From: Streptomyces bohaiensis
GTDB lineage: Bacteria; Actinomycetota; Actinomycetes; Streptomycetales; Streptomycetaceae
Assembly (NCBI RefSeq): GCF_012033785.1
Contig: NZ_JAAVJC010000001.1
Span: 23,291-87,290, forward strand
Length of the DNA stretch: 64,000 bases
Direction: 5' to 3'
Position 1 is the stretch's first letter; every line of letters begins with the position of its first letter. A program made the position numbers and the translations under genes. The notes beneath the pieces are model-generated. The model ran no database searches. It was not told the origin of the DNA and saw only the letters and a program-made list of their open reading frames with translations. Positions 17,204 through 27,887 of this stretch are shown piece by piece.

Positions 17204-17313
17204 CCGGTCGGATTCGCCACCGGGACGGGCGGACGGGTGCGGCCGGGCCCCGCCGCCCGGGCCGGTCTAGGCTCGACGGTGTACCACCCCCGTACTGACA
17301 GGCGGCCCCTTTC

Positions 17314-18261
17314 GTGACCCTCTGTTCCGGCGCCTCACGCGACCAGGCCGAGTCCCTCGCCGGGACCGCCGCGACCGCCCGAACCTGGCTGCTGCTGGAG
17401 CAGCCCGGCCCCTGGGGCTCCAAGGCCCTCACCGGGAGCCGTCTCGACCCCGTGCTCGGGGAGCACCTGGAGGCGGCCGCAGCGCTGGGGGTGCGCGCCG
17501 CACTGATCCGGCGGCCCGGCCGCACCGGAGCCGGGGGTGCGGCCCGCCGTGTCCTGCTGGCCCATACCGCGCCCGGCGACTCCTGGGTCCGCACCGCGTC
17601 GACGGACGACCCGCGGGAACTGCTCGACCTGGACCTGGCGGCACTGGCCGGCGGCGACCACGGCGGTTTCGGGGCGGCCCACACGGCGGGGCCCGTCGCG
17701 CTGGTGTGCACCAACGGACGGCGGGACCGGTGCTGCGCCGTGCTGGGCAGGCCGCTCGCCGGGGAGTTGGCGGCCGCCGGCCACGACACCTGGGAGACCA
17801 CGCACATCGGCGGCCACCGCTTCTCCCCCACCATGCTGACGCTGCCCCACGGCTACGCCTGGGGGCGGATGTCGGCGGGAACCGCCGGGCACGTACTGGC
17901 CGAACTGGCACGGGGCCGCACCGTCGTCGACGGCTGCCGTGGCCGGTCCTGCTGGCAACGGCCGGAGCAGGCAGCCGAGTTGGCCGTCCGGCAGTTCACT
18001 GCCGAGGCGGACGTCGACGCACTGGAGGTCATCGGGACGACCGCCGTCGATGCGGCCGTCGGCAGCACCACCGCCGCGCTGCCGACACCCGGGTGGCTCG
18101 TGACGGTCGCACGGCGCGACAGCCGGCGCCACTGGGAGGTGACGGTGGCGGAGGGGGTCAGCCTGCCCGCCTCCCCGGCGAGCTGCGGCGCCGCCGCGCT
18201 GCCGCAGTCCCGCATGGCAGTGCTCGCCGTCCGGCCGCTCCTTGCGGCCGGAACCCGCTGA
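17314..18261 (+). CDS. Sucrase/ferredoxin-like family protein (thioredoxin-fold [2Fe-2S] candidate)
   Basis: The 315-residue product matches the Suc_Fer-like family: a long N-terminal part ('WLLLEQPGPWGSKAL'), then 'CTNGRRDRCC' (Cys132, Cys140, Cys141) and 'HIGGHRFSP' (164-172). These Cys and His residues are the expected ligands of an iron-sulfur cluster in a thioredoxin-like ferredoxin fold. A late 'CRGRSCW' adds two more cysteines. The start is GTG at 17314. It stands alone between the citrate synthase gene and parE. The role is unknown; electron transfer is the family-level guess, and the name sucrase is historical. Confidence 0.83.
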   Translation: MTLCSGASRDQAESLAGTAATARTWLLLEQPGPWGSKALTGSRLDPVLGEHLEAAAALGVRAALIRRPGRTGAGGAARRVLLAHTAPGDSWVRTASTDDPRELLDLDLAALAGGDHGGFGAAHTAGPVALVCTNGRRDRCCAVLGRPLAGELAAAGHDTWETTHIGGHRFSPTMLTLPHGYAWGRMSAGTAGHVLAELARGRTVVDGCRGRSCWQRPEQAAELAVRQFTAEADVDALEVIGTTAVDAAVGSTTAALPTPGWLVTVARRDSRRHWEVTVAEGVSLPASPASCGAAALPQSRMAVLAVRPLLAAGTR

Positions 18262-18340
18262 CGGCCGGAACCCGCGGACGGCACTGCGGCGCCCGGTTCG
18301 GTCACGGCACCCGGCAGCCACCGCCGCCGGATGCCGACCG

Positions 18341-20464
<2,124 letters not shown>

Positions 20465-20961
20465 GCAGTTCGCTCCTCGCTGAATTCTGCTGGGGTGGCG
20501 GGTTCGCCGCTCAGAGGGTACCGAGGCTTGGTAGCGCTGGTGAGCAGGCCACCCGCGAGCGCGATCAGGGTACCCCAGAGTGGTACAGGCGTTCGAAAAC
20601 TCGATCGGGTGACGTGGACATCGCGTTCCCTTCGAGGCATGAACCATTTAGGCTCCGGGCACGTCCTTGTTCACGAGGACGATGTCGGCGGCAGCCACCA
20701 CGGGGCAGGCCGGCATCAGCACCGCAGGACCGAAAGACCCGGAAGACCGGAAAGACCCTCTCACCGTGTTTCGACACGGCTGACACGGAGCACCCAACGC
20801 ACATACGGCTCTTTCGCCGCCACCCGGCAGCGTTCAGCCGCTTCGGGAGGTATCAGTCGATGCGAGAACTTCCTGAGGAATAAGCCGCGAGCGGGAACGT
20901 TTTCGGCCTGGTTGGATGTTGACCCTGGTACGACAGCTCGTCGAGCTAGAGAAGAGGCGAC
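20465..20961. other. Long divergent intergenic region between parE and the DUF7455 gene
   Basis: Almost 500 bases without a supported gene. It has lower GC around 20580-20660, direct repeats of GACC(G)GAAAGACC near 20725-20760, a GGAAC...GTT pair spaced 19 bases at 20894-20920 that resembles an ECF-sigma promoter, and a dyad just before the DUF7455 start. Confidence 0.5.
20935..20947. promoter_or_regulatory. Short dyad AGCTCG-T-CGAGCT ahead of DUF7455 gene
   Basis: A perfect 6-base inverted repeat around one base, ending 15 bases before the GTG start at 20962 and just ahead of the ribosome site GAAGAGG. It could be a regulator site or an mRNA hairpin. Confidence 0.35.
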
Positions 20962-21192
20962 GTGACTACTGTTCTGACACCCGCGACCCCGCTGACGGCC
21001 GCTGACCGCTGCGACCGCTGCGGCGCCCAGGCGTACCTGCGCGTCGTGCTCGTGAGCGGCGGGGAGCTGCTGTTCTGCGCTCACCACGGCCGTAAGTTCT
21101 CCCCCGAGCTCCAGAAGATCGCCGCGGAGATACAGGATGAGACGGAGAAGCTCACCGCGACTCCCGAGACCGCGAACGACGAGGAGCGCTGA
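20962..21192 (+). CDS. DUF7455 family small zinc-ribbon-like protein
   Basis: A 76-residue actinobacterial protein with 'DRCDRCGAQAYLRVVL' (Cys17, Cys20) and 'FCAHHGRKF' (Cys39, His41, His42), an arrangement that would form a small zinc-binding knuckle. The C-terminal third is charged and helical. The GTG start at 20962 follows GAAGAGG. Its unusually long upstream region suggests regulated expression. The function is unknown; small zinc proteins of this kind may bind nucleic acid or a protein partner. Confidence 0.85.
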   Translation: MTTVLTPATPLTAADRCDRCGAQAYLRVVLVSGGELLFCAHHGRKFSPELQKIAAEIQDETEKLTATPETANDEER

Positions 21193-21261
21193 TCCGGCGG
21201 CCTGCCGCACCAACGGGAACGACGCGACGCGTCCCGACCCACCCGACGGGCTGAGCAGCAC

Positions 21262-21303
21262 AGCGGGCGGTGGCATCCCTTTCGAGGGTGGCCGCCGCCC
21301 GCT
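21262..21303. terminator. Bidirectional terminator between DUF7455 and S1 protease genes
   Basis: AGCGGGCGGTGGC pairs with GCCGCCGCCCGCT with one wobble, and ATCCC/GGGT extends the stem inward, leaving a TTTCG-type loop. It lies between convergent genes ending at 21192 and 21397. Confidence 0.7.
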
Positions 21304-21396
21304 TCCGCGTGCCCTGCGGGCATGGCGGGCGTCATGCCCCGACACCGGTGACCACGGCACCGGACCCCGCCCACCCCGCCGCTGCACTCCGCTTCC

Positions 21397-22233
21397 TCAG
21401 GCCACAGCGGCCGCCTGCCGGTCCGCCAGGGCGTCCGCCACCAGCGACCCCCTGGTGTACACGCCGGGCCGCTCCGGGAGCGCACAGCCGCTCCCCCAGG
21501 AGACCAGCCCCACCAGGAGCCCATCGGCCACGAGCGGTCCGCCGCTGTCCCCCTGACAGGCGTCGGAGCCACCCTCCGCCAGCCCCGCGCAGACCATCAC
21601 CGAGCTCTCGAACCGCGGGCTGCCCGAGGGGTACGCGGCGGCGCACTCCTCGTCCGAGACCATCAGCACGTCGGCGCCGAGCAGATGGCGCGAGTAGTCG
21701 CCCTCCCCGCTGGTGTCACCCCAGCCGTAGACCTGGGCGTCATTCCCGGGCAGGTACGCCTCGTGACCCTGCGGAGCGGGGCGGATCACATACGACTCGG
21801 GCAGGTCGGACTCCAGTGTGAGCAGTGCCATGTCGTGCGTCTGCCGGTTGTCGTCGTACTCGGGATGAACCCAGGCCGAGGCGACCGCCACCTCCTCGCC
21901 GACCGCGTCCCCGCCGCGGCCGAGATCACTGCGGCCGGCGATCACCGTGAGATCGGCCGGCAACTCCGGCTCCGCCTGCCCGCCCGCCCCCAGGCAGTGC
22001 GCGGCGGTGGCGACGGTGCGGGGGGCGACCACCACACCTCCGCAGAACTGGCCGGACCGATCCGGGCCGAACTGGTCACGGCTGCTGAGCGCCACCGTCC
22101 ACGGGTGGTCCTCGGCGCGGACGGGCTGACCGCCCACGACCAGCTCCCCCGCGGAGACCGGGGCCCCCGGGAGCAGGGTGAGCGGCAACGACAGCGCGGA
22201 CGCGGCGAGTAGCAGTCTGGGCAGACGACGCAT
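21397..22233 (-). CDS. Secreted trypsin-like serine protease (family S1)
   Basis: The 278-residue product has a signal peptide (RR start, hydrophobic 'LLLAASALSLPLTLLPG', cleavage near APVSAG) and a chymotrypsin-fold domain. The triad is visible: His in 'TAAHC', Asp in 'THDMALL', Ser in 'GDSGGP'. The Asp in 'GSDACQGDSGGP', six residues before the Ser, predicts cleavage after Lys or Arg. It has paired cysteines as in trypsins. The activation site would be near 'VVGGQPV'. It lies downstream of hrdB on the same strand, separated from it by the hrdB terminator. Confidence 0.9.
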   Translation of the reverse strand: MRRLPRLLLAASALSLPLTLLPGAPVSAGELVVGGQPVRAEDHPWTVALSSRDQFGPDRSGQFCGGVVVAPRTVATAAHCLGAGGQAEPELPADLTVIAGRSDLGRGGDAVGEEVAVASAWVHPEYDDNRQTHDMALLTLESDLPESYVIRPAPQGHEAYLPGNDAQVYGWGDTSGEGDYSRHLLGADVLMVSDEECAAAYPSGSPRFESSVMVCAGLAEGGSDACQGDSGGPLVADGLLVGLVSWGSGCALPERPGVYTRGSLVADALADRQAAAVA

Positions 22234-22552
22234 GCAATCTCCTGACCGAGCGGGTTTGTCTGATCACCCAGGGTCGTTCACTGCTCGGTGCGTCGCATCC
22301 CGGGTACCCGATCGGGCGAACTCCGGTGGAAGCGCGGAGCCCTTCGTCGGCAGTTCCCCGCGCGCCGCCGGGCGCGACGGCGCGCGCCCTGTCCTCCGTC
22401 CCGCCCGAGGGCCTCGCACCGCCCCTCGACCGCGGCGGGCGCGGCCGTCGTCACCCGTTCGACGCAGCGGCCCCCGCTCCCGGCTCGCCCCACCCGTACG
22501 GCGCAACGAGGGGCTGGGCCGGCCCACGCTCTCTCCATCACGCCGGCACGGC
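22234..22552. other. Intergenic region between hrdB terminator and S1 protease
   Basis: About 320 GC-rich bases containing the protease promoter region. No gene and no clear promoter element could be supported. Confidence 0.4.
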
Positions 22553-22589
22553 GAAGGCCGCCGCACCGGGTTCCGGTGCGGCGGCCTTC
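22553..22589 (-). terminator. hrdB terminator
   Basis: A 17-base perfect stem, 22553-22569 with 22573-22589, closed by a three-base loop, 37 bases after the hrdB stop. It is the strongest hairpin in the window. Confidence 0.85.
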
Positions 22590-22626
22590 ACGCCGACGTG
22601 GCCCCCGCAGGGCCCGACGTCAGGCG

Positions 22627-24171
<1,545 letters not shown>

Positions 24172-24415
24172 GAACAACCTCTCGGAACTTTGGGAACGGC
24201 TTCGGCGCCGCCCGGGAGAGCGACACCGCGACCGGCAGGCCGGACGGCCACCGGATTCGGTGAGCGGCTCGGGCGGCGGCGTCGGAGCGGCTCCGGCGCC
24301 GGTCGTCCCGGCAGCTACCTAAGAGTCATCGCGCTGCTCCCCGAAGTGTTACGCCGCATTTCGCGTGTCCCGAGTCACACCGCTCCTTCGACTGTAGCGG
24401 GCGGGCGGCAGGTGT

Positions 24416-24448
24416 GGCGGGTACCGGTCCCGCGACCGGCCACCCGCC
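24416..24448 (-). terminator. whiH terminator
   Basis: GGCGGGT (24416-24422) pairs with ACCCGCC (24442-24448), and an inner CCGGTC/GACCGG stem closes on CCGC. It lies 15 bases after the whiH stop. Confidence 0.65.
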
Positions 24449-24462
24449 GCCCCGGCGGCGCC

Positions 24463-25365
24463 TCAGTGCTCACGCGGGGCGGGCACCACGTGCTCGGGAC
24501 CCGCTCCCGTGAACGCCACCTCGGGGCTCGGCGCCAGCAACTGCCGGACCGCGAGCTCCGCCGCGGCCGGCTCGGCGGCGCCGACGGCGTCCACGATCCG
24601 CTGGTGGTGGCCGACCGAGATCTCGGTCGGGTGCTCGCAGGCGGCAGGACCGCCGCCGGAGACCTGGAGGGCGGAGCCGACGATGCCGGAGAGGTGCTCG
24701 AGCATCTTGTTGCCGGCGGCCTGCAGCAGCAGGGTGTGGAACTCGGCGTCCGCACGGGAGAAGGTGAGGCCGTCCCCCTGGGCGAGGGCGTGGTTCATGA
24801 TGTCGACCATGTCGCCGAGGCGCTGCCGCACCTCCTCGTCGCTGTGCCCGGCCGCCAGGCGGGCCGCGAGAGGTTCGATCGTCCAGCGGAGTTCGCAGAG
24901 CTCGCGCCGCTGGTCCTCCCGCTGCGGCCCGAAGGCACGCCACTCGATGATGTCGGGGTCGAGCAGGTTCCAGTCGGCCACGGGGCGGACCCTGGTGCCG
25001 ACGTTGGGCCGGGCACTCACCAGCCCCTTCGCCTCCAGCACCCGCAGCGACTCGCGGACCACGGTGCGGGAGACCTCGAAACGCTGGCCGATCTCCTCGG
25101 GCACCAGCGGACGGTCGGCACCGAGGTCACCGGAGACGATCATCTGCCCCAACTGCTGGACCAGCTGACCGTGCAGTCCGCGCCCCCGGTTCCCCGGCGC
25201 GCGCCGCCCCATCCGCCCCATGTCCGAGTCGGTGCCGTCCCAGACGGGGGCGCTGGTGGTGCGTGCGGAGCCGGTGGACTCGGCGTAGGAGTAGCGGTCG
25301 TACTCACCCGAACCGGCGACGGAGGGGCGAGCGGCGTTCATCATGGTCTGCGCAAGGGTAGTCAC
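24463..25365 (-). CDS. whiH: Sporulation regulator WhiH (GntR/FadR family)
   Basis: The 300-residue product has a GntR winged helix (about residues 64-130, 'EEIGQRFEVSRTVVRESLRVLEAKGLVSARP') and an FCD-type C-terminal domain ('EFHTLLLQAAGNKMLEHLSGIVGSAL', 'HHQRIVDAV'). Its place directly upstream of hrdB matches S. coelicolor, where whiH (SCO5819) precedes hrdB (SCO5820). There WhiH is an early aerial-hyphae sporulation regulator under sigma-WhiG control and is reported to act on its own promoter. The GTG at 25365 is preferred, with AGGA just ahead; ATG 25344 is an alternative. A sigma-WhiG-like element lies immediately upstream. The ligand of the FCD domain is unknown. Confidence 0.88.
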   Translation of the reverse strand: MTTLAQTMMNAARPSVAGSGEYDRYSYAESTGSARTTSAPVWDGTDSDMGRMGRRAPGNRGRGLHGQLVQQLGQMIVSGDLGADRPLVPEEIGQRFEVSRTVVRESLRVLEAKGLVSARPNVGTRVRPVADWNLLDPDIIEWRAFGPQREDQRRELCELRWTIEPLAARLAAGHSDEEVRQRLGDMVDIMNHALAQGDGLTFSRADAEFHTLLLQAAGNKMLEHLSGIVGSALQVSGGGPAACEHPTEISVGHHQRIVDAVGAAEPAAAELAVRQLLAPSPEVAFTGAGPEHVVPAPREH

Positions 25366-25372
25366 GCATCCT

Positions 25373-25400
25373 TTGTCGGCGGTGCTCGGCACTCGCTTGA
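25373..25400 (-). promoter_or_regulatory. Candidate sigma-WhiG promoter of whiH
   Basis: On the minus strand, TCAA (25400-25397), 16 bases, then GCCGACAA (25380-25373), close to the sigma-28/WhiG consensus TAAA-N15-GCCGATAA. Transcription would begin only a base or two before the GTG start. Confidence 0.5.
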
Positions 25401-25713
25401 GGTCTTTGGTGAAAAGCACACGAAAGGGTGATGTTCACCGACCGTATAATTGACGACTAATTACCGCAAAGCGGACAAATATTGCGTGGTGAGCGGCAGT
25501 TGCCGTCGCCGATCGACGGATCGAGGGCGGTCCCGGTCGGCGGGCCGTCCCGAGCGGGCCTGCGGCGCTCCCGCAGGCGGCGGGGGGAGGGCGCCCGGAC
25601 GCCGTGGCCACGCGGCGCGCGTCCGCACCGCGCCCGCCGCGCCGGGACGGGGACGTGCCGGACGCACCCGGTGCCGCGGCCCGACGCGCCCCTCGACGTC
25701 CGCGGTCGGTGCG
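25401..25713. other. Intergenic region upstream of whiH
   Basis: It contains an AT-rich patch around 25444-25490 (ATAATTGACGACTAATTA and following), compatible with regulator binding, then GC-rich sequence to the Nudix gene stop. No gene is seen. Confidence 0.4.
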
Positions 25714-26469
25714 TCAGACCTCCGGACGCAGCATCGGGGGGTTGAGGACCGTTGCGGCGCCGGCCCGGAAGAGCTGCGCCGGCCGGCCGCCCTGCCGCGT
25801 GGTGGTGCCCCCGGTGGGCACGAGGAAGCCGGGGGTCCCCGTGACCTTGCGGTGGAAGTTCCGAGGGTCGAGCACGACGCCCCAGACCGCCTCGTAGACG
25901 CGGCGCAGCTCCCCCACGGTGAACTCGGGTCCGCAGAACGCGGCCGCCAGCGCGCTGTACTCGAGCTTGGCACGTGCCCGTTCCACGCCGTCCGCGAGGA
26001 TGCGGTCGTGGTCGAAGGCGAGCGGCTCCCGGCCCGTGCGGCCGTTGACCGCGTCGGCGTCCCCGTCGAGCAACTGGTCGACGCGCATCCACGAGGCCCC
26101 ACCCGCGTCGCCGCCCGCGACGGGCGCCGGCAGGTCCGGCGCGAGCACGAGGTGCGCGACACTGACCACCCGCATCCGCGGGTCGCGGCCGGGCTCGCCG
26201 TAGGTCGCCAGCTGTTCGAGGTGGACCCCGGCGTCACCGCTGCCCGGCCCGTACGCCTGCAGCCCCGTCTCCTCGGCGAGTTCCCTCGCCGCCGCCGTGG
26301 AGAGGTCCTCGTCCCGGAGGACGAACCCCCCGGGCAGTCCCCACCACCCCCGGTACGGCTCCTCGCCCCGTCGGACGACCAGCGCGGAGAGCGCGTGGCG
26401 CCGCACGGTGAGCACGACCAGATCCACGGTGACAGCGAACGGCGGATAGTCTGACGGCTCGTAGGGCAT
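25714..26469 (-). CDS. Nudix protein with C-terminal winged helix (NrtR-like)
   Basis: The 251-residue protein has an N-terminal Nudix domain and a C-terminal wHTH-like part ('EFTVGELRRVYEAVWGVVLDPRNFHRKV'), the layout of NrtR regulators that sense ADP-ribose and control NAD synthesis genes. The Nudix box is complete (residues 48-70, GGFVLRDE...RELAEETGL). In many NrtR proteins it is eroded, so this one may be an active hydrolase (ADP-ribose or nucleotide sugar) as well as, or instead of, a repressor. It lies 30 bases downstream of the DUF4192 gene in the same direction, so they probably share a transcript. No NAD genes are nearby. Confidence 0.83.
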   Translation of the reverse strand: MPYEPSDYPPFAVTVDLVVLTVRRHALSALVVRRGEEPYRGWWGLPGGFVLRDEDLSTAAARELAEETGLQAYGPGSGDAGVHLEQLATYGEPGRDPRMRVVSVAHLVLAPDLPAPVAGGDAGGASWMRVDQLLDGDADAVNGRTGREPLAFDHDRILADGVERARAKLEYSALAAAFCGPEFTVGELRRVYEAVWGVVLDPRNFHRKVTGTPGFLVPTGGTTTRQGGRPAQLFRAGAATVLNPPMLRPEV

Positions 26470-26499
26470 GCGGTGATCATAGTTGTCCGCCGGGCTCTG

Positions 26500-27753
26500 T
26501 CAGGGCGTCGCGGAGGTTCCCCCGTTCCGCATGCAGCGGCGCAGCGGCTCCGGGTCCATGCCGTCGTTGACCGCGTGGTGCAGGAGTCGCGCGAAGGTGT
26601 AGTCGGGGTCGAGGTCGAGCGCCCGGCCGATCGCGACCCGGGCGGCGGCGTCCTCCCCGAGGGACCACATCGTCCACCCGGCCAGGGCCAGTGGGGAGGG
26701 TGCGTGGCCTTCGAACGCGCCCACGCAGCGGCGTGCCAGCGCACGCCAGAGCCGCGCCGCCTCCCGACCGCGGTCCCCCTCCATCCACTGGGCGGCGCGG
26801 TCCCGGGTGACCCGGTCCTGCAGGCCGAGCACGAGCGCGGCGGCCTCGTGGGAGGTGAGCAGGGAGTCGTCCCGGGCGTCGGCGGCGCCCTGATCCGCCT
26901 CCGGGAGGCCGCCGCGGCGGTAGCGGGCCAGTACCCGCTCCGCGGCTGCGAGGGTCTCGACGCGCACCGACTCCGCCGAGCCGCCGCGTCCGAGCATGCG
27001 CGGGACGAGGGCGCGGGCGGTCACGTCGAAGGCGTGCAGCTGCCGGCCGGCCACCGGCTCTCCCAGGGGCAGGACGCGGCGCTGCAACTCCTTCAGTGAG
27101 CCCTGCACCCGGACGCCCGCGTACGCCGCCGCGGCCGCGATCGTCGGGGTCGCGCCCTCCCGCAGCGGGGAGCCGTCGGGCGGGCAGCAGGCCCCCTGCG
27201 GGCAGCAGTAGGAGAAGTACCGCCCCCCGCTGACGCACAGCGCCTCCAGAACGGGGACGTCGCGGCCGCCGCAGGTGGTCCGGACGAGCTGTGCGAGCGG
27301 GCGCAGGCGTTCCATGACCGCGGCCGGGGTCTCGCCGCCGCGCGGTTCCTGGCAGAGGTAGAGCACCATCGCGGCGGGCGGCCCGGTGCGGGCGGCGCTC
27401 CCCTCCGACAGGCAGGTCACCATCTCGCGCACCGTGTCCTCCCAGGTCTCGGGCGACTGCGGCAGCGCGGTCCGGACCCGGCCGCCCACGCGGTACCGCG
27501 TCCCGTGGAGCGCGACGAGCACGATCGAGTCGTCCGGGTAGTACCCGAGGAGGTAGGGCAGGGCGTCGGCGAGTTCGCCGGGGCCGCGCAGGGTGACGCG
27601 ACTGTCGTCGGCCGGGCCGGCCACGGACTCGGCCTGCGGTCCGGGCGGGTCGTCGGACGTTCCGGAAGTACGGGAAAGGGCGCTGGTGGGGCCGTGGACG
27701 ACGGTGGCTTCGGTCTCGGCGGAGCTGGGCTCGGTGGCCTCGTTGCGATGCAT
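26500..27753 (-). CDS. DUF4192 domain-containing protein
   Basis: A 417-residue actinobacterial protein of unknown function. Recognisable DUF4192 features are 'ELADALPYLLGYYPDDSIVLVALHG' near residue 60, the cysteine cluster 'YCCPQGACCPPDGSPL', and the late 'WTMWSLGEDAAARVAIGRALDLDPDYTFARLL', which resembles a tetratricopeptide-like helix pair. The first 45 residues are low complexity. The ATG at 27753 is chosen as the first start after an in-frame region without homology. The gene is divergent from the RecQ-like helicase across 134 bases and upstream of the Nudix gene. Proximity to a helicase hints at DNA metabolism, but this is only inference. Confidence 0.82.
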   Translation of the reverse strand: MHRNEATEPSSAETEATVVHGPTSALSRTSGTSDDPPGPQAESVAGPADDSRVTLRGPGELADALPYLLGYYPDDSIVLVALHGTRYRVGGRVRTALPQSPETWEDTVREMVTCLSEGSAARTGPPAAMVLYLCQEPRGGETPAAVMERLRPLAQLVRTTCGGRDVPVLEALCVSGGRYFSYCCPQGACCPPDGSPLREGATPTIAAAAAYAGVRVQGSLKELQRRVLPLGEPVAGRQLHAFDVTARALVPRMLGRGGSAESVRVETLAAAERVLARYRRGGLPEADQGAADARDDSLLTSHEAAALVLGLQDRVTRDRAAQWMEGDRGREAARLWRALARRCVGAFEGHAPSPLALAGWTMWSLGEDAAARVAIGRALDLDPDYTFARLLHHAVNDGMDPEPLRRCMRNGGTSATP

Positions 27754-27887
27754 GCCGCCACCGTGCCCGTTCGCCCCGCCGGGGTGCCGAGCGTTGTCCA
27801 CAGGGGGCGTCGATGGTCGTACCGGTGTGATGAGATGCCGCGTCGTCCACAGGGTCGGTTGGCGTTCCACCGGGTGGATCGGCTTGC

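Noticed and set aside
24172..24177. TTG start two codons upstream of the HrdB GTG
   Set aside because: The GTG restores the conserved SAST N-terminus of Streptomyces HrdB and is well placed after AGAGG.
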